NCBI GenBank assembly: GCA_025356475.1
Contig: JANXSX010000041.1
Span: 1 to 52,150, forward strand
Source: Isosphaeraceae bacterium
GTDB taxonomy: Bacteria; Planctomycetota; Planctomycetia; Isosphaerales; Isosphaeraceae
DNA: 52,150 nucleotides
Reading direction: 5' to 3'
A program made the position numbers and the translations under genes. The notes beneath the pieces are model-generated. The model searched no databases. It saw nothing but the letters and a program-made list of their open reading frames with translations, and was not told where the DNA came from. Below, one piece after another: positions 9,193 to 16,833 of the stretch. Every line of letters begins with the position of its first letter. The first letter of the stretch is position 1.

Positions 9193-9768
9193 CTAGAAAC
9201 TTGAGACCCAAACCATGAGCCAGTAGCCGGGCGTAATGAGAAGCCAAAAGACACCCAACGCGCGACCGGTGCGGTCGATCCAAGAGTTCTCAGCACGCCA
9301 GCAGCCAGCCATCCCCGTACTCAGCCAGACTGCTGCCACGATCCCATTGCTAGAACCGCCGGGCACTACATTCGTGACCGACGCTGAGATTAATTGCATA
9401 AGCCAAGATGCCACTGAGTCCAACGACTGGAAGTCAACATCGATTAAACCTCCAAAAGGTCCGAGCGGCAGTGCGTAAAATACAAATTCCAAGACCCTGT
9501 CGATACAGATCGTGACCACTGCTGTGAATCCGGGGCGACAGGCAAGCTCACGGCGCGTTGTTCGATAACGCGTAAGGTTTAACGCCAGGATCGCAATCGA
9601 CCACGTTAATGCCACTGATACCCCCCATTCTACAAGATCAGCTAGGAAATGGCTGCCAGGTTCTGGCTGCCTACAGACTGTTCGCCCCAACGCAAGTCCA
9701 ACCGCAGTCGCCGCAACGAGCACCATGGCATCGATCAAGCTAAATCGTTTCTGCTTCGGATTATCCAC
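9193..9768 (-). CDS. Small polytopic membrane protein, paralogue B
   Basis: A 191-residue membrane protein starting MDNPKQKRFSLIDAMVLV, paralogous to the protein encoded at 8090-8776 and probably closer to the ancestral form because it lacks the internal repeat. Shared blocks include VSVALTWSIAILALNLTRYR, TRRELACRPGFTAVV and MAGCWRAE. About four to five membrane-spanning segments can be drawn. Its ATG is preceded by AAAGGAAG as in the twin. It ends a few residues earlier than the twin, at VWVSSF. The function is unknown. Confidence 0.72.
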   Translation of the reverse strand: MDNPKQKRFSLIDAMVLVAATAVGLALGRTVCRQPEPGSHFLADLVEWGVSVALTWSIAILALNLTRYRTTRRELACRPGFTAVVTICIDRVLEFVFYALPLGPFGGLIDVDFQSLDSVASWLMQLISASVTNVVPGGSSNGIVAAVWLSTGMAGCWRAENSWIDRTGRALGVFWLLITPGYWLMVWVSSF

Positions 9769-9923
9769 GCGTGACCTTCCTTTTGGTTCTTGGCTCGTTG
9801 GTAGGCTTAACCGCCTGATTTCAACCCGACCCGTGACAGACCTCAGGAGGACAATGCGTAGCTCTGATAATCACGGCCTATTCACATCATTGCATCATCC
9901 GATATTATTTATATCACTTGTGA

Positions 9924-11267
9924 TCAATCCTGCGTTGTCGCCGGTTTGGAACTGGCGATTGGCGATTGAATGTAGCCGGAGTCGGCGGGGGGATCGTAGT
10001 CGATCGTGGCGAGTTGGGGGGTGAGGATGCGTCTGGACTTTTCAAGTCGGCTCGTGAGCGCGGCGTCGAGGATTCCTCCTGTGAGAAGAGTCCGCTCGAC
10101 CGGATAGGGAGTCTTCCCCGACTTGAGAAAGTCGCAAATGCGAAGGCAAAGTGGGTTGAAGAAGCTCGCTCCAGGTGGGGCGGGGAGGTAGAACAAGGAG
10201 GAGACACTCTGGCGTTTCCCGTTGGCGTCAATGAATGTTCCTGCGAACGATGTGTCGTCGATATGACCGTTGAGAATTAAGGCACTCGCCTTGAATCCAT
10301 CGGCGTACTCGACCAGGAAGGCGATCGGTTGGGCCAACATCGTGGGACGACCGCCAGGAGGAGCGAACTCGCGAGTGTTCTGGCGGACGTCGCCAATGTT
10401 CGTGCTGTGATTGCGCGAGAGGGCTCGATCGAGCAACTTCTTGGACCAGAGACCTTGGGCTTCAGCCTCCCAGATCGCGTCCCCTTCCAGGCAAGTGACG
10501 GCGACCACACCCTGGGACTTTCCTTTACGGTCCCGTCGTTCGACCATGCACTGTAAGGTCTCAAGGGCGTGGAATCCAAAGATCTCGATCTCCCCGCGCG
10601 ACGCGACAATGGCATCGGTCCAGGTCAGGCCCAGGGGGACTTCGACGGCGGGGATTCGCCAGGTGACTGGCAGGCTGGAGCCGGCCATCAAGGGGATTTT
10701 GAGCCGTTTCGAGGTTTCCACCATCGCCATCGCTTCACGATGATCGTACGACAAGTGCTTATCGACGAAGATCGGAATGGGTCGGTTGGAGGCCTCAATG
10801 ACCTTAACGGCCTCGTCAAAAAATCGTTTTCTGGGATAGAGCTTCTGGAGTTTGAGATTGATCGGGTACTCGCCATGTTCGGCGATCAGGAGAATCCCAT
10901 CTACCGCAGGTTTGCCAGTCCCCAGCGTGAGAGCATCGGCAATTGTGGGGCTGATCCGAACGTTGTTGCGGGTCGCACTGGAGTGCCCCAGATCAATCGT
11001 CGGCCCACTTTGTTCGGTGAACAGGCTCGCCACCTTAAAGGGGGGCTTGAACAGACCGGTCCCATCGTGCATCTCGAACCCATCGAGAAACCGACCCATG
11101 ATGTGATAGGCATGAGAAAGGTAGTAATACGTTGACGCCAGCACCGCGATCTTGGGTCGCGTCGGTTCAGTCGTTTCGATGACACTTGATTCCGAACGGG
11201 GAGCGAGCCCAATCGCAAGGCCTGCGGTACCAAGAAACGTCCGACGATTCGGCTGCGGGTCGGTCAT
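9924..11267 (-). CDS. Tat-signal protein of unknown function
   Basis: A 447-residue protein with an N-terminal twin-arginine signal (NRRTFLGTAGLAIGLA), so probably exported. The mature part begins KIAVLASTYYYLSHAYH and contains VDGILLIAEHGEYP and an extended C-terminal domain. The segment pattern suggests an alpha/beta nucleotide- or sugar-binding fold, but I do not recognise a named family. ATG at 11267 is chosen because it directly precedes the Tat motif and has AGGATG upstream; an open frame extends to 11378 and would overlap selD. It follows selD by about 100 nt on the same strand. Confidence 0.8.
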   Translation of the reverse strand: MTDPQPNRRTFLGTAGLAIGLAPRSESSVIETTEPTRPKIAVLASTYYYLSHAYHIMGRFLDGFEMHDGTGLFKPPFKVASLFTEQSGPTIDLGHSSATRNNVRISPTIADALTLGTGKPAVDGILLIAEHGEYPINLKLQKLYPRKRFFDEAVKVIEASNRPIPIFVDKHLSYDHREAMAMVETSKRLKIPLMAGSSLPVTWRIPAVEVPLGLTWTDAIVASRGEIEIFGFHALETLQCMVERRDRKGKSQGVVAVTCLEGDAIWEAEAQGLWSKKLLDRALSRNHSTNIGDVRQNTREFAPPGGRPTMLAQPIAFLVEYADGFKASALILNGHIDDTSFAGTFIDANGKRQSVSSLFYLPAPPGASFFNPLCLRICDFLKSGKTPYPVERTLLTGGILDAALTSRLEKSRRILTPQLATIDYDPPADSGYIQSPIASSKPATTQD

Positions 11268-11368
11268 CGGACACATCCTGATTCGGGACAGAGAACTGGG
11301 TCGGAAGGACAGTCGGTCACTCAAAACATCTAGCGAGTGCGCAAGTGACGAAGGCACCCTGCCGCCAG

Positions 11369-12424
11369 TCATCCGCACAGTACCACAGCCAGAGAACCTT
11401 GTCGTGGACAGACTCGGCCAATGATCGTGGCCGCTTTCGCACCGCGAAGGTTAAGTTCAGAAATGAGCCGAGGGGCTTGGGCAGGATCGACGGCGATCAG
11501 TAATCCGCCCGAGGTTTGGGGATCAAACACATACCCAACCTTAGGGGATTCGATTCCATCGATCTGGATCTGGTCCGCCAAAAACTCTCGGTTCGCTTTG
11601 CTCCCGCGGGTGTGGTACTTCGCGACGGCAAGTGGCTCCGAGCCGGCGATGACGGGCAAGGCGGCGACATCGAGTTCGAATGTGGTTGCTGAACCTTCCG
11701 CCATCTCGAACGCGTGTCCCCCAAGCCCAAATCCCGTCACATCGGTCAGGGCATGGACTCCGCCCGAAGCTCGAATGGCATCGCGTCCGATCACGTTCAG
11801 GCTGATCATAATGTCAATCGCAGCGGCGAGAACGTCAGCGGGGCACTCGCCTTTCTTGTTGGCAGTGGTGATGAATCCTGTGCCGAGCGGCTTGGTTAGG
11901 ATGAGCATGTCTCCAACCTTCGCTCCCGCGTTGGTCAGAACATCGGCTGGATTCACGAGACCGGTCACGCTGAGCCCGAATTTCACTTCGGTATCACGCA
12001 CGGAGTGACCCCCAACGGTCACAGCTCCGGCCAATGCGACCCGGTCCGCCGCGCCTCGCAAGATCTCGGCGAGGATCGTCAGGGGCAACTCGTCGTCGGG
12101 GAAGCCGACAATGTTCATCACAGTCAGCGGCTGTCCATTCATGGCATAGACGTCGGAAAGCGCGTTCGCAGCGGCGATCTGTCCATAGATGAACGGATCG
12201 TCGACCAGCGGCGGGAAGAAGTCCAGGGTCTGGACGAGCGCCACCCCTTCGGCGATGCGGTAGACACCCGCGTCGTCGCTGGTCTCGGTCCCAACCAAGA
12301 GGTTGGGATCACTCGACCTCGGAGGCAAGTCACGCAGAACCTGCGCGATCCCTGTGGGAGAGAGCTTACCTGCTCACCCCGCACAGTTCGCATAATCCAT
12401 CAATCGCTTTTGACGTCCCGACAT
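11369..12424 (-). CDS. selD: Selenophosphate synthetase, Sec-containing (in-frame UGA)
   Basis: SelD makes selenophosphate from selenide and ATP, the selenium donor for selenocysteine. Family segments are clear: NLLVGTETSDDAGVY, AAANALSDVYAMNGQP, GGHSVRDTEVKFGLSVTG and LTKPLGTGFITTANKKGE. A conventional call starts at a TTG (12328) and loses the active site. Reading upstream in the same frame gives ATG (12424), MSGRQKRLMDYANCAG, then TGA (12376-12374), then AGKLSPTGIAQVLRDLP. The UGA falls at residue 17, the position of the catalytic Cys17 of E. coli SelD, which is Sec in many species. With readthrough the protein is 351 residues, normal for SelD. A SECIS-like hairpin follows the UGA. It lies 30 nt after a second UGA-containing selenoprotein gene. 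No selA, selB or tRNA-Sec is in the window. Confidence 0.93.
12330..12348 (-). promoter_or_regulatory. SECIS-like hairpin in selD
   Basis: On the transcript, TCGCGCAG pairs with CTGCGTGA (8 bp, one G-U) around the 3-nt loop GTT. The loop starts 34 nt after the UGA and begins with G. Bacterial SECIS elements recognised by SelB lie in the coding region just after the UGA, with a small apical loop carrying a G in the first two positions; this fits. Confidence 0.7.
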
Positions 12425-12454
12425 AGCGTTCTCATCGTGTGAATTCCTTGAACA

Positions 12455-12691
12455 TCATGTGAGGTGTTCCTCAATTGCTTTGAGGATCTCCTGCTCGTTG
12501 GGGAATACCCCGGTCTTGAGCTTCGAGTAGAGCAGCTTTCCGCCCAATTTGATCTCAAAACAGCCCCCTTTTGAGGGGACCAGCTCAACGCGAGTTAGCC
12601 TTCGCTTGAAGCGAGGAAGCACCTGGGCCATCAGACTGATGGCTTGAGGTTCGTAGTTTCAGAGAGCGCAGTATTCCAGCTTCAAATCCAT
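12455..12691 (-). CDS. SelW/Rdx-type selenoprotein with CxxU motif (in-frame UGA)
   Basis: This 78-codon gene is broken by a TGA at codon 11 (12661-12659) and is invisible to standard calling. Read as Sec, the product begins MDLKLEYCALUNYEPQA and continues with VELVPSKGGCFEIKLGGK, LLYSKLKTGVFPNEQEIL and a final helix. That is the thioredoxin-like Rdx (SelW/SelT/SelH) layout: a CxxU redox motif right after strand 1, then the GG-FE strand and the FP turn. Rdx proteins act in thiol redox reactions; the partner is unknown. The start is firmly supported by a 10-nt Shine-Dalgarno match 4 nt upstream. A SECIS-like hairpin lies 16-32 nt after the UGA. It directly precedes selD in the same operon, which strengthens the Sec reading over a pseudogene. 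Confidence 0.9.
12627..12643 (-). promoter_or_regulatory. SECIS-like hairpin in the SelW-type gene
   Basis: GCCATCA pairs perfectly with TGATGGC (7 bp) around the loop GTC. The loop begins 23 nt after the UGA and its first base is G, as in the selD hairpin. Stem length, position and loop base all suit a bacterial SECIS element. Confidence 0.72.
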
Positions 12692-12695
12692 AGCA

Positions 12696-12705
12696 CACCT
12701 CCTTT
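12696..12705 (-). promoter_or_regulatory. Full-length Shine-Dalgarno of the SelW-type gene
   Basis: AAAGGAGGTG on the transcript is a complete complement to the usual 16S rRNA 3' end, 4 nt before the ATG at 12691. It is the strongest ribosome site I noticed in the window and fixes the start of the UGA-interrupted gene. Confidence 0.85.
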
Positions 12706-12711
12706 ATTGAA

Positions 12712-12727
12712 GAATTGTTCACAATTC
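12712..12727. promoter_or_regulatory. Inverted repeat between transporter and selenoprotein genes
   Basis: GAATTGT-TC-ACAATTC is a perfect inverted repeat (7-bp arms, 2-nt spacer) overlapping the stop of the upstream transporter gene and lying about 20 nt before the SelW-type start. It resembles a dimeric repressor operator in form. It may regulate the selenoprotein genes, or be chance. Confidence 0.35.
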
Positions 12728-13895
12728 ACGCACTGACATCTTCGCCTTGATCGTACTGTCCGCGATTCAGCTTGAGCGGAAGTGCCCCAGCCTCACCGGA
12801 ATCGCCCCCTTCGACAGGTTCAATGGGGGGATGCCAGTCGACGCTCATGAGCTCGGCCCAGCGGTAGAGTTCCGGAACGTTCTGGAAAACGAGTTTGAGA
12901 CTGACGGTGATTGGCATCGCCAAAATCAGGCCGACAAGTCCCCAGAGATAGCCCCACACCAGACAGGCGATCAACACCGTTGTCCCATTGAGATCGAGCG
13001 ACCTGCCCATCACCCAAGGGGTGACCACATACCCTTCCACTCCCAGGATCGCCAGATACATAGAGACCACGATCAGGGCGTCGCCAACAGATCCATTTTG
13101 GCCGAGTGCGACCATCGTGGGGACCGCCCCACCGATCACCTGGCCGACGTAGGGGACGAAGTTCGTGAGCGCAGCGAGTAGCCCAAGAGCGAACGGAAAA
13201 CGAACACCTCGGCTCCAGAGCGCCAACGCGACGACCGTTCCCATTCCGAGGTTGATCACAGTCCGGGCGGCCAGATAGGAACGGATCTGGCGGGTCAAGG
13301 CTTTGAGTTCTCGTTCCGCAACCCGAGCCTCGCCTGGGGAACTCGCGAAGAAGCGGATCAGCTTGGGGGTCAGCATTTCACTCTCGGCGAGTAAGAAAAG
13401 GACCAGGACTAAAATCACGAGCCCCTGGACCAGCCACCCCATCAAGTCACTCAGGCCGTAGCTGAGATTTGAGATCAACAGCCGTGAATTCGTATCGCCA
13501 AGCTCATCGATCGTCCCCGGGTTGGGCAGGATCGTTCGGAGTGACGGGTGGTCCTTGACGATTGTCGACAACTGCGAACTCAGCTTACTGGAGAGTGCTT
13601 GGAGATCACCCGGTAAGGTGATCGTAGCCTGGATCAGGCTCTCCGCCGTGAGGCTCGCGACATAGAGACCAATCACGACCGTCCCAAGAAAGAGTAGCAC
13701 GGCGGCACCAGTCGGCCCGAGTGGGAAAATCCGCCGGAGGAGCGTCGTGATTGGGGACAGAACGCACGCCAAAACCAAGGCGAGTGCGATTGGGACCAGG
13801 ATCACTCTCATCAGATAAATTGACGCGACGACACCTAAGACCGCAAGGATCATCAGCGACAACGTCGCAATCTTCGAGTTCCGATCCACGCCCAT
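12726..13895 (-). CDS. AI-2E family transporter
   Basis: A 389-residue polytopic membrane protein of the AI-2E (PerM/TqsA-like) family. Hydrophobic helices at the N-terminus (LMILAVLGVVASIYLMRVI and VPIALALVLACVLSPI) are followed by a soluble region, then the conserved block around FPFALGLLAALTNFVPYVGQ and the C-terminal GYLWGLVGLILAMPITV. Members export small molecules or ions; substrates range from autoinducer-2 to Na+ or unknown, so none is assigned. The last about 35 residues are a polar cytoplasmic tail. It lies upstream of the two selenoprotein genes on the same strand, with its stop 34 nt before the SelW-type start, so they may share a transcript. Confidence 0.9.
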   Translation of the reverse strand: MGVDRNSKIATLSLMILAVLGVVASIYLMRVILVPIALALVLACVLSPITTLLRRIFPLGPTGAAVLLFLGTVVIGLYVASLTAESLIQATITLPGDLQALSSKLSSQLSTIVKDHPSLRTILPNPGTIDELGDTNSRLLISNLSYGLSDLMGWLVQGLVILVLVLFLLAESEMLTPKLIRFFASSPGEARVAERELKALTRQIRSYLAARTVINLGMGTVVALALWSRGVRFPFALGLLAALTNFVPYVGQVIGGAVPTMVALGQNGSVGDALIVVSMYLAILGVEGYVVTPWVMGRSLDLNGTTVLIACLVWGYLWGLVGLILAMPITVSLKLVFQNVPELYRWAELMSVDWHPPIEPVEGGDSGEAGALPLKLNRGQYDQGEDVSA

Positions 13896-13949
13896 GCCGA
13901 TGGCAAATGCCTCCCTGTCACCGCAACTACGAAGTCTGGAGGATCATTT

Positions 13950-14939
13950 TTACACGCTCGCCGGATCGGGACAAGGGCCACCGGCAACGTCGTTGAGCCG
14001 TTCGACAGTGGCGAAGCGTCGCAACAGAGCTGAGAGAGTCTCCACGGCAGACTCGGGAATGTCCGAAGGCATGGCCGGAGTCATCCCGTCGGCTTTGGTC
14101 ACTCCGTGCCATGCCAGTCGGATCGGCCAATCGGTCAACTCGGCAGTACGATTGAACCGCTCCATGACACGCAAACCCCAAACCACCCCCCAGTGATCGC
14201 GGAACCAGATCCAGAGCCGTTCCAGACTTGAGTTCGAGTGCGTTCGACGTCCGCTCAGCCAGCCAAGCCAGATCGACGCCCCCAAGCTCCACGGAACAAA
14301 CTCCCAGATCATGCCCCGCGCTCCTCGCGAGAAATCGGTCCGGGTGAGGCCAACGAACATCGCCGCCAGCCCTGCCCCGAAGATAAGGATGGCCCCGCAA
14401 TAGCGGGTCGGCAAGAAGTTCGTGACTCCCGCGATGAAAAGGAGTCCGTAAAAAATCGTCCAAGGGGCGGAGAGCCTCAGCCGATCCCAGCCCCGATCGG
14501 CGCGGGCAAGCCCGCCTCCTTCGAGCCAGGGGATCAGAAACACGAGGACAAGTATCCCCATGAGGATCGCCCAGGCCCCGCTCCCAGGTCTTCGTGCGTT
14601 GAGGATAGAGATTGCAGCCGCAAACGACGCCAGGGTCGCGAGATATGCCCACTGGCCGGTGATTGGTCGACCTGTGGAGACCGGCTCGGTAAGCGCCATC
14701 ACTTGAGAAATCATCGCCAGCGTGATGGCTAAGACGGTCCAGACGATCGCTCCTTGGAGCGCGGTGCCGGACGCCGCTCGATAGGCGATCCCGATCGGCA
14801 AAAACGAAGAAATCAGGACAAGAAATATGACGATCGGTGGGAGGTTTTCCGACCTCAGGCTTGGGGCTAACTCGGACGCGAGCAACATCGGCCCCGACAG
14901 TAGAACCAGCCACCCCACAAGTCGAAGCCAAAGGTTCAT
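13950..14939 (-). CDS. Polytopic membrane protein, unknown
   Basis: A 329-residue protein with roughly seven to eight hydrophobic segments (for example LVGWLVLLSGPMLLASELA, LPPIVIFLVLISSFLPIGIA, WAILMGILVLVFLIPWL) and a soluble C-terminal tail of about 90 residues rich in charged residues. No family motif is recognised. Its ATG overlaps the stop of the epimerase gene by 4 nt, indicating translational coupling; that pairing hints at a role in envelope glycan or lipid modification (inference). Confidence 0.75.
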   Translation of the reverse strand: MNLWLRLVGWLVLLSGPMLLASELAPSLRSENLPPIVIFLVLISSFLPIGIAYRAASGTALQGAIVWTVLAITLAMISQVMALTEPVSTGRPITGQWAYLATLASFAAAISILNARRPGSGAWAILMGILVLVFLIPWLEGGGLARADRGWDRLRLSAPWTIFYGLLFIAGVTNFLPTRYCGAILIFGAGLAAMFVGLTRTDFSRGARGMIWEFVPWSLGASIWLGWLSGRRTHSNSSLERLWIWFRDHWGVVWGLRVMERFNRTAELTDWPIRLAWHGVTKADGMTPAMPSDIPESAVETLSALLRRFATVERLNDVAGGPCPDPASV

Positions 14940-15916
14940 CGGCCCTGGACTACGCCCTGTTGGGTCTGCTCGGCGATCACGTCGGCCAGGATATTGTCAA
15001 GGGTTTGCGTTGGGCAATATCCGATCAGCGCCTTGATCTTTCGAAGGTCGGGGACGCGTCTGACCATGTCCTCAAAGCCCACGGTGTACGCTTCGCCATA
15101 GGGAACCATGCGGATCGGACTTTTCCCGCCGGTGAGGAGTCGGATCCGTTCGGCAAGTTGAAGGATCGTGATCTCTTCATCATTGCCGATGTTGTAGACC
15201 TGGCCACATGCCTCTGGCCGGCCCATAAGCCCGGTCAAAGCTCCCACGATATCGGCGACATGACCAAAACAGCGCGACTGGGTCCCGTCACCAAAGACGG
15301 TGATCGGCTCACCTCTCAAACCTTGGGAGACGAACCTGGGAATCACCATCCCATACTGCCCGGTCTGTCGAGGCCCGACCGTATTGAACAATCGGGCCAC
15401 AACCACAGGTAAGCGGGTCTGATACCAGTGTGCCAGCGCCAGGAACTCGTCCAGGGCTTTGGCACACGCATAGGCCCAGCGGCGAGTCGTTGTCGGCCCC
15501 ATGACGCAATCGTCCCCCTCGCTGAAGGGGATCTTCTCGCTCTTACCATAGACCTCACTCGTCGAAGTTAACAGGACCGGACGCCGATACCGAGCCGCTG
15601 CTTTGAGGACGACATCGGTCCCTCCCACGATCGTCTCGATCGTCTTGACCGGCTGTTCCACAACAAGCTTCACGCCGACAGCGCTCGCGAGGTGGAAAAT
15701 GGCGTTGCACTCGGTGACGCAGTGCTCGACGACGCGAGACTCGGTCACACTGGCAACCCTGAGCTCGAACTCAGGCCGGTTCTCAAGGTGGGCGACATTC
15801 TCATATCGACCGGTACTCAGGTCATCGAGTGCCAGGACCGAGTGCCCCTGTTCGATCAGCTTCTCACAGAGATGACTTCCAATGAAGCCCGACCCACCCG
15901 TCACTAAATAACGCAT
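14936..15916 (-). CDS. NAD-dependent nucleotide-sugar epimerase/dehydratase
   Basis: A 326-residue extended short-chain dehydrogenase. The NAD-binding motif GGSGFIGSHL is at residues 7-16, the acidic DDLSTG at 31-36, the STSEVYG segment at 118-124, and the catalytic Tyr/Lys in YACAK at 149-153. The pattern is closest to UDP-glucose 4-epimerase or UDP-glucuronate decarboxylase-type enzymes; the precise sugar cannot be fixed from sequence alone. It begins a two-gene unit with the membrane protein downstream. Confidence 0.88.
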   Translation of the reverse strand: MRYLVTGGSGFIGSHLCEKLIEQGHSVLALDDLSTGRYENVAHLENRPEFELRVASVTESRVVEHCVTECNAIFHLASAVGVKLVVEQPVKTIETIVGGTDVVLKAAARYRRPVLLTSTSEVYGKSEKIPFSEGDDCVMGPTTTRRWAYACAKALDEFLALAHWYQTRLPVVVARLFNTVGPRQTGQYGMVIPRFVSQGLRGEPITVFGDGTQSRCFGHVADIVGALTGLMGRPEACGQVYNIGNDEEITILQLAERIRLLTGGKSPIRMVPYGEAYTVGFEDMVRRVPDLRKIKALIGYCPTQTLDNILADVIAEQTQQGVVQGR

Positions 15917-15954
15917 CGAGAGATCCGAGGGACAATGAGAACGACTAAGGCTAT

Positions 15955-16557
15955 TTATGCGGTTTCTTCGAGCGAGACTGTCCAGTATGCCTCGCTGAGG
16001 AACCGAGACCAGCTTGCGACTCGAATCGCCGACGTATCATACAACGGCTTCCAAGCGGGACGATGCGGCAGTTTCTTGAGTTTCATGTTCGCTTGCTCGG
16101 GGGTGCGATTCGCCTTGCGAGCATTGCACGCAACACACGCCAGCACACAATTCTCCCAGGTCGTCAGACCTCCCTGGGCTCTGGGCAATACGTGATCAAT
16201 CGTCAGTTCTTCTGTTCCAGGTCGAACTCCGCAATATTGGCAGGTTGCATGATCACGTTTGAAGACGTTCCGACGGCTGAACGTCACCGCGTTTTGGCGA
16301 GGTTTGTCGTGATGGGTCAGGGTCAAAACCTCGGGGACACGCATGCGTGAGCTTACCGTTCGGATGAAGGGCTCGCCCTCTTTCGGAGCAAGTTGCGCCC
16401 AATCCGACCAGTTGTAGAGCCTAAAGTCGTCCGGGTCGATGACCTGGGCGGCCTCGTTCCACAACAGGGTGAGGCTCCTGGCCACGGTTGCAACGTGGAC
16501 AGGTTGCCAGTTACGGTTCAGTACCAACGTAGGTCGTTCGAGCACGCCGCTGACCAT
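15955..16557 (-). CDS. HNH endonuclease family protein
   Basis: A 200-residue protein with a C-terminal HNH/zinc nuclease domain: CQYC at 106-109, TIDHVLP at 119-125 with the catalytic DH, ENC with Asn136, and CVAC at 141-144 followed by N145. The N-terminal half starts VLERPTLVLNRNWQPVHVAT, a block common to a widespread family of stand-alone bacterial HNH proteins of unclear biological role. GGGAGG lies upstream of the start. It is divergent from cinA across about 280 nt. There is no methyltransferase partner, so a restriction role is not supported. Confidence 0.88.
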   Translation of the reverse strand: MVSGVLERPTLVLNRNWQPVHVATVARSLTLLWNEAAQVIDPDDFRLYNWSDWAQLAPKEGEPFIRTVSSRMRVPEVLTLTHHDKPRQNAVTFSRRNVFKRDHATCQYCGVRPGTEELTIDHVLPRAQGGLTTWENCVLACVACNARKANRTPEQANMKLKKLPHRPAWKPLYDTSAIRVASWSRFLSEAYWTVSLEETA

Positions 16558-16833
16558 GCACGCCTCCCGAGGGAACCACCGGGGCGGAACAATTCAAACG
16601 GTCGACTGACTCATTCACCTTACCGGACGACTGATCACGTGGAGACACTGCCTGAACTCGAACAATAGAATTACACCACACCCGGCCCGACTGGGCAAAC
16701 GCTCTGCTCGATTTGACGACGACTCTGGAAAGGGGCAATCCTCCCTAGTCCGAAAATCGGCCACCCTCTTTGGAGTCGAGAGGGCGGTTCGACCTTGGTA
16801 AGATCAATCTGAGAACCGATAGGTCGAGACCAC

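Larger units (their letters stand above)
8915..9797. repeat. Tandem duplication, copy B
   Basis: This is the second direct copy of the unit at 7833-8802. Similarity runs from CGCGTTTTTCGTCGAAG through the 3' flank and the membrane-protein gene to the CCTTCCTTTTGGTTCT segment upstream of its start. It lacks the internal duplication found in copy A. Between the copies (8803-8914) there is unique sequence. Confidence 0.85.

Noticed and set aside
12005-12442. 145-residue plus-strand ORF
   Set aside because: Antisense shadow of selD with no recognisable product.
12400-12588. 62-residue minus-strand ORF MSWSPQKGAVL...
   Set aside because: It is a wrong-frame shadow across the SelW-type gene and the selD start; it has no ribosome site, and its product is unlike a protein, whereas the UGA-containing frame matches a family.
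12659-12661. Pseudogene or sequencing-error reading of the UGA codons
   Set aside because: Two adjacent genes with UGA exactly at the family Sec/Cys site, each followed by a SECIS-like hairpin, are better explained by selenocysteine.
13927-14931. 334-residue minus-strand ORF in another frame
   Set aside because: It overlaps the polytopic membrane protein almost completely; its Arg/Asp-rich product lacks hydrophobic helices, and the other frame is coupled to the epimerase stop.
15955-16557. HNH protein as a restriction or homing endonuclease
   Set aside because: No methyltransferase, intron or intein context; the family is a widespread stand-alone chromosomal one.
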